From: Mucilaginibacter sp.
Lineage (GTDB): Bacteria > Bacteroidota > Bacteroidia > Sphingobacteriales > Sphingobacteriaceae
DNA: 5,121 nucleotides
Reading direction: 5' to 3'
Assembly (NCBI GenBank): GCA_019235595.1
Contig: JAFAKI010000337.1
Location: 1-5,121 of the forward strand
Shown here piece after piece: positions 1-5,121 of this stretch. Each line of letters begins with the position of its first letter. Within the stretch, counting starts at the first letter, position 1. Below the pieces are notes generated by a model that saw only the letters and a program-made list of their open reading frames with translations, searched no databases and was not told the DNA's origin. The position numbers were made by a program, and so were the translations under genes.

Positions 1-332
1 TCTTTATCACTTACTTTAGGCAAAGCTGTGCAGTAAGCCTTTACCGCAGTAACACGCCATGATTCTTTAGTTCTTTGTGTGATATAAAACGAGAACCCGC
101 TTATAGCGTCATAAATCTTTGTATTGTCTGCCTGAGCAGGTGACTGCAGCATTCCGAGCATTTTCATAATGCCTTGTTCGCCCAAAGCGATGGTCTTTTC
201 GGCATTGGTATTCAGGTCGGCTTCCTTAATAGCGGGCTCTTTGTCCAATATCGCGTTGATGCTGCTGTCCTGCGCCTTTGCAAGCGTGGTGATCAGTGAC
301 ATAACAGCAATTGATATAAATATTTTTTTCAT
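1..332 (-). CDS. Exported protein, 5' part only; possible HEAT-repeat protein
   Basis: An open frame starts with ATG at 332 and is still open at the left edge, giving 110 complete codons of the N-terminus. Residues 1-20 (MKKIFISIAVMSLITTLAKA) form a typical signal peptide: two lysines, a hydrophobic core and an AKA cleavage site before Q21. The rest, as far as seen, is helical and polar, with alternating Ala/Leu/Ile (for example ESWRVTAVKAYCTALPKV at 90-107). That would fit alpha-helical HEAT-like repeats, which I recall accompanying DUF1080 and Gfo/Idh/MocA genes in Bacteroidota. The family call comes from memory and context, not from a diagnostic motif. Only 21 bases separate it from the stop of the oxidoreductase upstream, so the two are almost certainly co-transcribed. 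No clear Shine-Dalgarno sequence precedes the ATG, as is usual in this phylum. That a gene is here is near certain; its function is not. Confidence 0.8.
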   Translation of the reverse strand, partial: MKKIFISIAVMSLITTLAKAQDSSINAILDKEPAIKEADLNTNAEKTIALGEQGIMKMLGMLQSPAQADNTKIYDAISGFSFYITQRTKESWRVTAVKAYCTALPKVSDK

Positions 333-353
333 GATGGTGATCTCAAACTTGAA

Positions 354-1622
354 TTAAATGGTCCATGGTCCGCGAAGTGGCGGGAATATCAAACGGTTTG
401 CACCTTCGTCATCAATAAACTCCTGCTTTACAGGATCGAATTTCAATGAACGTCCTAAACGCAATGCTACCAATCCCATATTGACAATAGTGCATGAACG
501 GAAACCGTTTTGCTCGTTCAGTGCAAACTTCTTCCTGTTCTTTACCGCGTCGATAAAGTCTGTCACCTGTGGTTCTGGGTCAGGGAAGGCAGCCAGTTTT
601 CTTTCCAGATCAGGTATATCTGATTTAAAGCCCGTATACAGTTTACCCTTCGGACCCTCGATATAAGGCACGCCCTCTACACTGCCTTCGCCATCTAATA
701 TGATTTTGCAACCATCGGCATAAGTATAGGTGATCTTGCGCCAGGTGCCCACCGCATCCATATTTTGTTGCGGTGCATCTAGCTCGACGCTTACGGGACT
801 CGTGTCATCCTTTCCCAGGAAATATTGAATAGGGTCGAGATAATGCTGTCCCATATCGCTCAAGCCACCGCCGTCATAATCCCAATAGCCTCTGAAAGTT
901 TGGTGTACACGGTGCGGATGGTATGGTTTATAAGGCGCCGGCCCCAGCCATGTTTCATAATCCAGTTCGGGCGGAACAGGCATTTGAGGCAGGTTGGTTT
1001 TACCTACCCAATAAAATTTCCAGTCGAACCCTGTATGTCTACCAACAGTCACTGTTAACGGCCAGCCAAGCAAACCGCTTTCCACCAATTTTTTTATCGG
1101 CTTAACCGTGGTGCCCATGCCGTAAAAATTATCGGAGAATCGGAACCAGGTATTCAACCTGAAAATTCGTCCGTGCTGTTGTACGGCTTCCATTACACGT
1201 TTGCCTTCACCAATGGTGTGGGTCATTGGTTTTTCACACCAGATGTCTTTTCCGGCGCGCGCTGCATCGGCGGCCATAATACCATGCCAGTGAGGAGGCG
1301 TAGCGATGTGCACAATGTCTACTTCCGGCAGCTGTATCAGCTCGCGGTAGTCACTTAGCATCTTTGCACCGTTATTCAGCATAGCCGATGCTTCCTGTAA
1401 GTGGTTCTTATCCACATCACAAATAGCTACTACTTTGGTATTGCCATAAGGGATGTGGTTTTTCCCCATACCGCCCACGCCGATGATGCCCTTAGTGAGC
1501 TGATCGCTCGGGGCGATGTATCCTTTACCCAAAACAAAGCGGGGAACAATGGTAAAAGCCGCCGCTGCTATAGCCGACTTTTTGAGGAACTCCCGCCGGG
1601 TGTCTAATTTCTTTTCTTCCAT
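354..1622 (-). CDS. Tat-exported Gfo/Idh/MocA-family oxidoreductase
   Basis: This 422-residue protein is an NAD(P)-dependent sugar or glycoside dehydrogenase of the Gfo/Idh/MocA family. The N-terminus has a twin-arginine leader (TRREFLKKSA at 8-17, then an Ala-rich core to about residue 32), so it should be exported folded, with its cofactor bound. The Rossmann fold shows a glycine-rich loop, GVGGMG at 48-53, and an acidic strand end, VVAICDVD at 64-71. The family signature EKP is at 130-132. The C-terminal domain has DYDGGGLSDMGQH at 248-260, whose Asp256 and His260 fit the catalytic-site pattern of the family. The C-terminus (LIFPPLRGPWTI) resembles that of other Tat-type members. Length is normal and nothing is broken. 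The ATG at 1622 is the natural start because it keeps the Tat leader intact; no Shine-Dalgarno sequence is visible, and a repeat-rich inverted repeat ends three bases before it. The substrate cannot be read from the sequence. Beside a DUF1080 gene, oxidation of a sugar at C3 is a reasonable inference. Confidence 0.93.
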   Translation of the reverse strand: MEEKKLDTRREFLKKSAIAAAAFTIVPRFVLGKGYIAPSDQLTKGIIGVGGMGKNHIPYGNTKVVAICDVDKNHLQEASAMLNNGAKMLSDYRELIQLPEVDIVHIATPPHWHGIMAADAARAGKDIWCEKPMTHTIGEGKRVMEAVQQHGRIFRLNTWFRFSDNFYGMGTTVKPIKKLVESGLLGWPLTVTVGRHTGFDWKFYWVGKTNLPQMPVPPELDYETWLGPAPYKPYHPHRVHQTFRGYWDYDGGGLSDMGQHYLDPIQYFLGKDDTSPVSVELDAPQQNMDAVGTWRKITYTYADGCKIILDGEGSVEGVPYIEGPKGKLYTGFKSDIPDLERKLAAFPDPEPQVTDFIDAVKNRKKFALNEQNGFRSCTIVNMGLVALRLGRSLKFDPVKQEFIDDEGANRLIFPPLRGPWTI

Positions 1623-1625
1623 GTA

Positions 1626-1736
1626 TTGGTTGATTAAGTTGGATTTCGTTGAAGTTGATTGGGTTGGATTAAGTTGATTGAGTTGATTAGGTTAAAACTT
1701 AATCAACCACTTAACTCAATCAACTTAATCAACCAA
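1626..1736. repeat. GTTGATT repeat array forming a long inverted repeat
   Basis: The gap between the DUF1080 stop and the oxidoreductase start is almost wholly repeat. Seven imperfect GTTGATT/GTTGGATT-type units begin at 1629, 1638, 1648, 1654, 1663, 1673 and 1682. Three complementary AATCAAC units begin at 1701, 1718 and 1727. The longest perfect pairing is 18 bases, 1667-1684 with 1713-1730; it extends to 22 pairs (1662-1665 with 1731-1734) past one bulged G at 1666. A second perfect pairing of 16 bases joins 1626-1641 to 1721-1736, so the same right arm can pair with two different left arms. A smaller inner stem may form between 1685-1691 and 1698-1704. There is no GC-rich stem followed by a T-run, so it is not a standard terminator. 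It would be transcribed if the two flanking genes share an mRNA. A role in mRNA stability or translation control is inference. Confidence 0.85.
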
Positions 1737-1737
1737 C

Positions 1738-2454
1738 CTACAACTCCCTTATAAAAATGTTTTTGTAATACGCCTTATCACCATGATCCTGTAAGGCTAT
1801 TTCTCCGATTTTGGCCTGGCCGTAATCCGGATAATCTTTCCATTTGCCTTCGGTGCGTTTTTTGTTCCAGTCGTCGCTCCAGGCTTCGAACTCAACAATC
1901 TTTTTACCGTTCAGCCAGTGTTCAACATGTCCTTTTCTGAAAACGATCCTGCTGGAGTTCCATTCTCCCTGAGGTTTCAGTACTTTTTGGTCATTTGCAG
2001 GATGCATGGCGTAATCAGCGCCGGCTTTTTGCCATTCTTCCAGCTTCTGAGGGAAGCCTATGTCGTCTATTATTTGGTATTCCGGGCCTGTTTCATAAGG
2101 TGCGTGCCATTTCGGGCCTTCCACCACATGGTACATCACGCCGCTATTGCTGCCTTTGTCTACTTTCCATTCCCATTTTAATTCAAAATCGGTGTATTTC
2201 CTGTCGGTCACTATATCACCTCCGGAGGCATCTTTAGCAGCTCCCAGGCATACCAGGGCGCCATCTTCCACCTCCCAGTTTTTAACCGGGCCGGTTTTGT
2301 TGTAGCCATGCCAGCCTTTTAAAGTTTTGCCATCAAAAATGCTGATCCATCCTGTGATTTTGCTTACGATAGGTTTTTTAGGTTTGGGAACGGTGAAAGC
2401 AACTGAGGCTGCACCGATCAATAGAAATAACGGTAATCTGAACTTGGTCTTCAT
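1738..2454 (-). CDS. Secreted DUF1080 protein (3-keto-disaccharide hydrolase family)
   Basis: This 238-residue protein is one complete DUF1080 domain (Pfam PF06439, named 3-keto-disaccharide hydrolase), a concanavalin-like beta-sandwich. Landmarks in order are IFDGKTLKGWHG (39-50), the family's opening signature; EWKVDKGSNSGVMYHV (95-110); YETGPEYQIIDD (120-131); GEWNSSRIV (163-171); HWLNGKKIVEFE (179-190); and the closing IALQDHGD (219-226). Residues 1 to about 20 form a signal peptide (KTKFR, then a hydrophobic stretch). No lipobox cysteine is present, so it is predicted to be periplasmic or secreted and soluble. The family has been linked to cleavage of 3-keto-glycosides made by Gfo/Idh/MocA dehydrogenases, and such a dehydrogenase is the next gene downstream. 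Length is usual for a single-domain member. The start is ATG at 2454, preceded by AAAACGCAA on the coding strand rather than a Shine-Dalgarno sequence. Family identity is very likely; the exact substrate is unknown. Confidence 0.93.
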   Translation of the reverse strand: MKTKFRLPLFLLIGAASVAFTVPKPKKPIVSKITGWISIFDGKTLKGWHGYNKTGPVKNWEVEDGALVCLGAAKDASGGDIVTDRKYTDFELKWEWKVDKGSNSGVMYHVVEGPKWHAPYETGPEYQIIDDIGFPQKLEEWQKAGADYAMHPANDQKVLKPQGEWNSSRIVFRKGHVEHWLNGKKIVEFEAWSDDWNKKRTEGKWKDYPDYGQAKIGEIALQDHGDKAYYKNIFIREL

Positions 2455-2549
2455 TTTGCGTTTTTTTAATAATTGGTTTATAAGTAGAAACAGTTTTAAA
2501 AACTGTCAGGGTAAATTTAAAATATTCAGGATAAATACTATCCCTTAAA
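2455..2549. other. AT-rich intergenic gap with two small palindromes
   Basis: The 95 bases between the DUF5916 stop and the DUF1080 start are strongly AT-rich and contain no gene. Two short inverted repeats are visible. One, at 2529-2543, has 5-base arms (GGATA/TATCC) around a 5-base loop and lies 6 bases past the DUF5916 stop. The other, at 2490-2506, is listed separately. On the coding (minus) strand neither has a strong GC stem with a clean T-run, so termination here would be weak at best. I see no convincing TAnnTTTG promoter for the DUF1080 gene. Whether the downstream genes depend on read-through or on their own promoter is therefore open. Confidence 0.5.
2490..2506. promoter_or_regulatory. 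Near-perfect 17-base palindrome, operator or weak terminator
   Basis: The sequence ACAGTTTT, one central A, then AAAACTGT has 8-base arms that are fully complementary. It lies 36 bases upstream of the DUF1080 start. On the minus strand it is followed by TTCTACTT, a poor T-tract, so an intrinsic terminator for the DUF5916 gene is possible but weak. The dyad symmetry and position would also suit a repressor or activator site ahead of the DUF1080/oxidoreductase genes. The sequence alone does not decide between these. Confidence 0.35.
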
Positions 2550-4739
2550 TTAAATATTCAGCCAATACGTCCATTTGATCACCAATTGCCTGTTTTTAGG
2601 GGTATAAGGCGTTGGGATCGAGTTCTCACCATACACAATAAATATATCCGAGGCCGGCTTATAACGCCATTGGAACCGGGTATTGATATTCATATTCCGC
2701 TGCTGATCGTCGTATTGCACGTAGGTGGTAAAATAAAGCGTATTGGTAAACGTAATGTCTACCTTCGGGCCGATCAGCGTAAACCGGGTATCGCCATAAG
2801 GGGCAGGCAAACGCAGATTGGTGTAGTTGGCGTTGACAGCAATATTCACATAAGGCTGAAAGCGGTAACCTATTGTCCCGCTAAGTGTAAGCCGGTGACC
2901 GTTATCGTAATATCCGCCAAAAATACTTTCCAACTGATAGGTAAATACACTCTGAGGTTTGGATACCACGAGTATATCCAGAGAATTATAGCGATGCTGA
3001 GAACCTATTGCCAAACTATCCTTGCCGGTATTGGTTGGGTCAAAAGGCTGCTGCAGTTTCACATAATCGTTTATGCCTGAAATAGTGACAGTACTGCGAT
3101 CGCGGAAGGTGGTGATGAATGATAACACGCTTTCGTTATCTGTCCGGTTAAAGCTTTCGCTAAAGAAATAGTTGGAGTTGACCTGTATGCCGTAGCTCAG
3201 CACAGCCGTTTTCTTCGGGAAGAAGTTGCGTAGTATCAGCGGGTTCAATTTGATATACCCTACGCGTGGTACATAACCCACGGCAGCATTATAGTTTTTG
3301 CCTACATACTCTTCCTGCATGTACAGCGTCCAGTATTTGCTCAGGTATTGCAGGTGATCAGCAAACACAAAATCATGTCCTTCTTTACCCGGAGTGAATG
3401 ACTTTAAGCCCAGCAATTTGCCCGTCCAGATATTGCTTCTGGATGCCAGGTTAAACTCCATGCCGATATTGCGGTTGTAATCGTTAGGGCCGATAGTTGA
3501 CCCTGAGGGAGCTTCCGTTACCTGCTTATTGATAAACATAAAGCCGATATTGGAGCGATCAAGCACCCTTCTTTGGAGCGTGATCGTGCCATAGTTTCCC
3601 GCGTCCAGGCCGCCAGATTCCGAAGTGCCTGTTTGAATATCCATCAAGCCGATGCGCCAGTCTTTATCCAGCTTCCCGGTCATTCTCGCGCCAAAATCAA
3701 TAGGCTGATTTAAGCCGATGCGCCTTGAAAAAAATGGCCTGGTATCCGAATAACCGAAGTTGGAGAACAGGTCGCCATTCTCCAGGAAGAACTGCCTTTT
3801 CTCCGGAAAGAAAAGCTCATAACGGCTCAGGTTGATCACCTGCTGATCGACGTCCACCTGTGAGAAATCAGGGTTAACGGTCATATCCAGGTTAAGCGAG
3901 GGCGATAAAGCTACCTTGGCATCCCCGCCAAACTCCTTTTTGAACGCTGCTGATGTGTTAGCCTTATAGTCTTTGGTAACGCCCGCCAATGCATACGGTA
4001 TGATGGATACGTTACTAGTCGAGGTAGGCGGCGCCTCATCCCAAACCAAAACCCCTGTGTAAGCCAAAGACGCAGTCGGAAACTGCCTCGGAACAGGTGC
4101 CCATGCTGATTTCTCTGCACCCTTCAGGTCGTTGCGGCTGAAGTTGATGCCCCATTCCTTGATGCCTTTTTTATAGCGGATGCTCTTAAACGGAATGGAA
4201 GCCTCGAACACCCATTTGTTAGGATAATTTTTGACGGATGATGTCCATTTGTTGTCCCAATTAAGGTCGACACTCCCACCCGAATACATGCTGCCGTCCC
4301 ATTGGGCGCCTTCGGCGTTGGCGCCAAACGTAAAGCCATCGGTACGGGCATCAAAGGGGTCGATGAAGAAGATAAAGTTATCGTTCTTCACAAAGCTAAA
4401 GTCGCGCTTAAGCGACTCCACCATGTTCGGACCGGGGATGGTGGTATAGCAAACCGCAAGAATGTACAGGTTATGATCATCATAAGTCATGCGCACCACG
4501 GTGGGTATGGTAGCAAGACTGGTATCCATTGGCAATACCATGTGAAAGTTCACAGCCGAGTCGGCCTGTTGCCAGGCGGGTTCATCACCTATGCCATCAA
4601 CCACAATGTTTGACGTTGCGCGGCGGATATGATATTTATAGGAAGCATTTTTTTTCTGTGCGAAAGCACAGAAAGTCAGCATACAACTGAATAATAGAAG
4701 GGGTATTTTATAACGGGCAGAGTTGTAAAAGCCTTTCAA
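2550..4739 (-). CDS. DUF5916 outer-membrane protein with N-terminal CBM9-like domain
   Basis: This 729-residue protein has three parts. Residues 1-27 are a signal peptide (Lys/Arg n-region, IPLLLFSCMLTFCAFA core, then Q28). About 40-230 is a CBM9-like sandwich (IVVDGIGDEPAW at 45-56, NLYILAVCY at 90-98, WVFEASIPFKSI at 176-187). From about 240 to the end is DUF5916, a large beta-barrel-like domain. Its hallmark block is NPDFSQVDVDQ at 289-299, followed by YELFFPEKRQFFLENG (307-322) and PFFSRRIG (335-342). Alternating aromatic strands continue to the C-terminal WTYWLNI, as expected of an outer-membrane barrel. Such proteins are widespread in Bacteroidota; a role in binding or passing glycans or peptides is often assumed but not settled. 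The start appears to be TTG at 4739: an in-frame TAA lies four codons upstream, and the first in-frame ATG, at residue 20, would cut off most of the signal peptide. Length is usual and the frame is intact. A 95-base gap separates it from the DUF1080 gene. Confidence 0.92.
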   Translation of the reverse strand: MKGFYNSARYKIPLLLFSCMLTFCAFAQKKNASYKYHIRRATSNIVVDGIGDEPAWQQADSAVNFHMVLPMDTSLATIPTVVRMTYDDHNLYILAVCYTTIPGPNMVESLKRDFSFVKNDNFIFFIDPFDARTDGFTFGANAEGAQWDGSMYSGGSVDLNWDNKWTSSVKNYPNKWVFEASIPFKSIRYKKGIKEWGINFSRNDLKGAEKSAWAPVPRQFPTASLAYTGVLVWDEAPPTSTSNVSIIPYALAGVTKDYKANTSAAFKKEFGGDAKVALSPSLNLDMTVNPDFSQVDVDQQVINLSRYELFFPEKRQFFLENGDLFSNFGYSDTRPFFSRRIGLNQPIDFGARMTGKLDKDWRIGLMDIQTGTSESGGLDAGNYGTITLQRRVLDRSNIGFMFINKQVTEAPSGSTIGPNDYNRNIGMEFNLASRSNIWTGKLLGLKSFTPGKEGHDFVFADHLQYLSKYWTLYMQEEYVGKNYNAAVGYVPRVGYIKLNPLILRNFFPKKTAVLSYGIQVNSNYFFSESFNRTDNESVLSFITTFRDRSTVTISGINDYVKLQQPFDPTNTGKDSLAIGSQHRYNSLDILVVSKPQSVFTYQLESIFGGYYDNGHRLTLSGTIGYRFQPYVNIAVNANYTNLRLPAPYGDTRFTLIGPKVDITFTNTLYFTTYVQYDDQQRNMNINTRFQWRYKPASDIFIVYGENSIPTPYTPKNRQLVIKWTYWLNI

Positions 4740-4925
4740 TATTGCGTTTTATAAAAGTTGAGAAATAGAATAATTGGGTGGCTTAAGATAGGAGCAAAAA
4801 TCGTTTTTTTAAAAAGTTTGTGTATTTGATACAATATCTTTACAAAGTGGACACGATTAAGTGGATTTGTGAGATTTTCAGGATTCTTGTCGCAGTGATA
4901 TTGCTGTAAGGATGTTGTACTTGTC

Positions 4926-5023
4926 CTTGCGCTCGTCTGTGACGAGTGCTTAACATGGTTCAGCGTCTGTGACGCGATACAATCGCAATACCATATTAAG
5001 CACTGATTGCAAATCAGCGCAAG
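4926..5023. repeat. Multi-hairpin (cloverleaf-like) palindromic element
   Basis: An outer stem of 8 pairs (4926-4933 with 5016-5023, CTTGCGCT/AGCGCAAG) encloses three arms that follow one another with no spare base. Arm 1 is CGTC-TGT-GACG at 4934-4944. Arm 2 is a long stem, 4945-4959 with 4990-5004, 15 positions with one C/A mismatch (4954/4995). Arm 3 is GATT-GCA-AATC at 5005-5015. Inside arm 2 lie two more hairpins: GCGTC-TGT-GACGC (4963-4975) and GCGAT-ACA-ATCGC (4974-4986), which share two bases. All small hairpins have three-base loops, and CGTCTGTGACG occurs twice (4934-4944, 4964-4974). On the minus strand the single mismatch becomes a G-U wobble. I recall similar palindromic intergenic repeats in Bacteroidota genomes, so this is likely a dispersed repeat of REP or small mobile-element type; copy number cannot be judged here. 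Confidence 0.88.
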
Positions 5024-5049
5024 TATCTTTACAAAATCAACGTGGTAGA

Positions 5050-5121
5050 CTACGGCAGCAAATCCGTTACCTTGGAGTGTTTCCTCTTAAAATATCTGCG
5101 GAAATCAAGGACTATACCGGC
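5050..5121 (-). CDS. Possible 3' end of an unidentified gene (uncertain)
   Basis: Reading in from the right edge on the minus strand, one frame is open for 23 codons and ends in TAG at 5050-5052. The other two minus frames stop almost at once. The peptide is basic and ends FKRKHSKVTDLLP; I recognise no family. It agrees with the orientation of every other gene here and would end just outside the multi-hairpin element. The competing reading is a plus-strand frame, open from 4954 to the edge, that includes GVFPLKISAEIKDYTG at 5074-5121 but has no ATG and runs through the repeat. With so few bases neither can be confirmed. Confidence 0.22.
   Translation of the reverse strand, partial: AGIVLDFRRYFKRKHSKVTDLLP

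Larger units (their letters stand above)
4740..5121. other. Intergenic region upstream of the DUF5916 gene
   Basis: No recognisable complete gene lies in these 382 bases. From the DUF5916 start outward there is an AT-rich leader that should hold its promoter. The best minus-strand match to the Bacteroidota -7 box (TAnnTTTG) is TATCTTAAG at 4782-4790, which is poor and lacks a well-spaced TTTG. From 4847 to 4925 I see nothing. The multi-hairpin element follows at 4926-5023, then about 100 bases to the edge that may include the end of another gene. On the plus strand TATCTTTACAAA occurs twice, at 4835-4846 and 5024-5035; each resembles a -7 box, but the nearest TTG-type -33 element is only 14 bases away in both cases, shorter than the usual spacing of about 20. 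Confidence 0.6.

Noticed and set aside
169..357. Plus-strand frame of 62 codons with a hydrophobic peptide
   Set aside because: It is antisense to the signal peptide and N-terminus of the exported partial gene at 1-332, which explains the hydrophobic look.
1662..1734. Intrinsic terminator between the DUF1080 and oxidoreductase genes
   Set aside because: The stem is long but AT-rich, and on the coding strand it is followed by CAACCC-type sequence rather than a T-run.
1626..1736. CRISPR-like array
   Set aside because: Units are only 6-10 bases, imperfect and without spacers, and they are arranged as an inverted repeat.
2586..3080. Open plus-strand frame of 164 codons
   Set aside because: It lies wholly inside the DUF5916 coding region on the opposite strand, shows no family motif or leader, and is best explained as a shadow of the real gene.
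3911..4354. Two short minus-strand frames (69 and 76 codons) inside the DUF5916 gene
   Set aside because: They are in other frames of the same strand within an intact, well-conserved protein, with no independent support.
4817..4842. Plus-strand promoter, TTTG (4817-4820) with TATCTTTA (4835-4842)
   Set aside because: The spacing is only 14 bases rather than about 20, the last G of the -7 box is missing, and no plus-strand gene follows closely.
4926..5023. tRNA gene, because of the cloverleaf shape
   Set aside because: The arms have three-base loops, there is no T-loop TTC sequence, no 7-base anticodon loop and no CCA-type acceptor end; the length and stem sizes do not fit.

Overview
The window looks like chromosomal DNA from a member of the Bacteroidota, probably of the Sphingobacteriia/Chitinophagia type. 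The evidence is the gene content: a DUF5916 outer-membrane protein with a CBM9-like domain, a DUF1080 (3-keto-disaccharide hydrolase family) protein, and a twin-arginine Gfo/Idh/MocA oxidoreductase. Start codons also lack clear Shine-Dalgarno sequences, intergenic DNA is AT-rich, and there are TAnnTTT-type motifs. The assignment is inferred from gene families, not from a marker gene.

All recognised genes lie on the minus strand, so transcription runs from right to left. In that order they are: a 729-residue DUF5916/CBM9 protein (4739 to 2550, apparently starting at TTG); a 95-base gap with small palindromes; a secreted DUF1080 protein (2454 to 1738); a 115-base gap filled with GTTGATT-type repeats that form a long inverted repeat; a Gfo/Idh/MocA oxidoreductase with a Tat-type leader (1622 to 354); and, 21 bases on, the first 110 residues of an exported protein that runs off the left edge (332 to 1) and may be a HEAT-repeat protein.

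Every recognised product carries an export signal, so the cluster would act in the periplasm and outer membrane. A working model, by inference, is oxidation of a sugar or glycoside by the oxidoreductase and cleavage of a 3-keto-glycoside or related sugar by the DUF1080 protein. The DUF5916/CBM9 barrel may be only a neighbour, since 95 bases with possible weak hairpins separate it.

The right-hand 380 bases (4740-5121) hold no recognisable complete gene. Their main content is a compact 98-base multi-hairpin element (4926-5023) that can fold into a four-way, cloverleaf-like junction with no unpaired base at the main junction. This element and the repeat-built, alternatively pairing hairpin just upstream of the oxidoreductase start are the two most unusual structures in the window.
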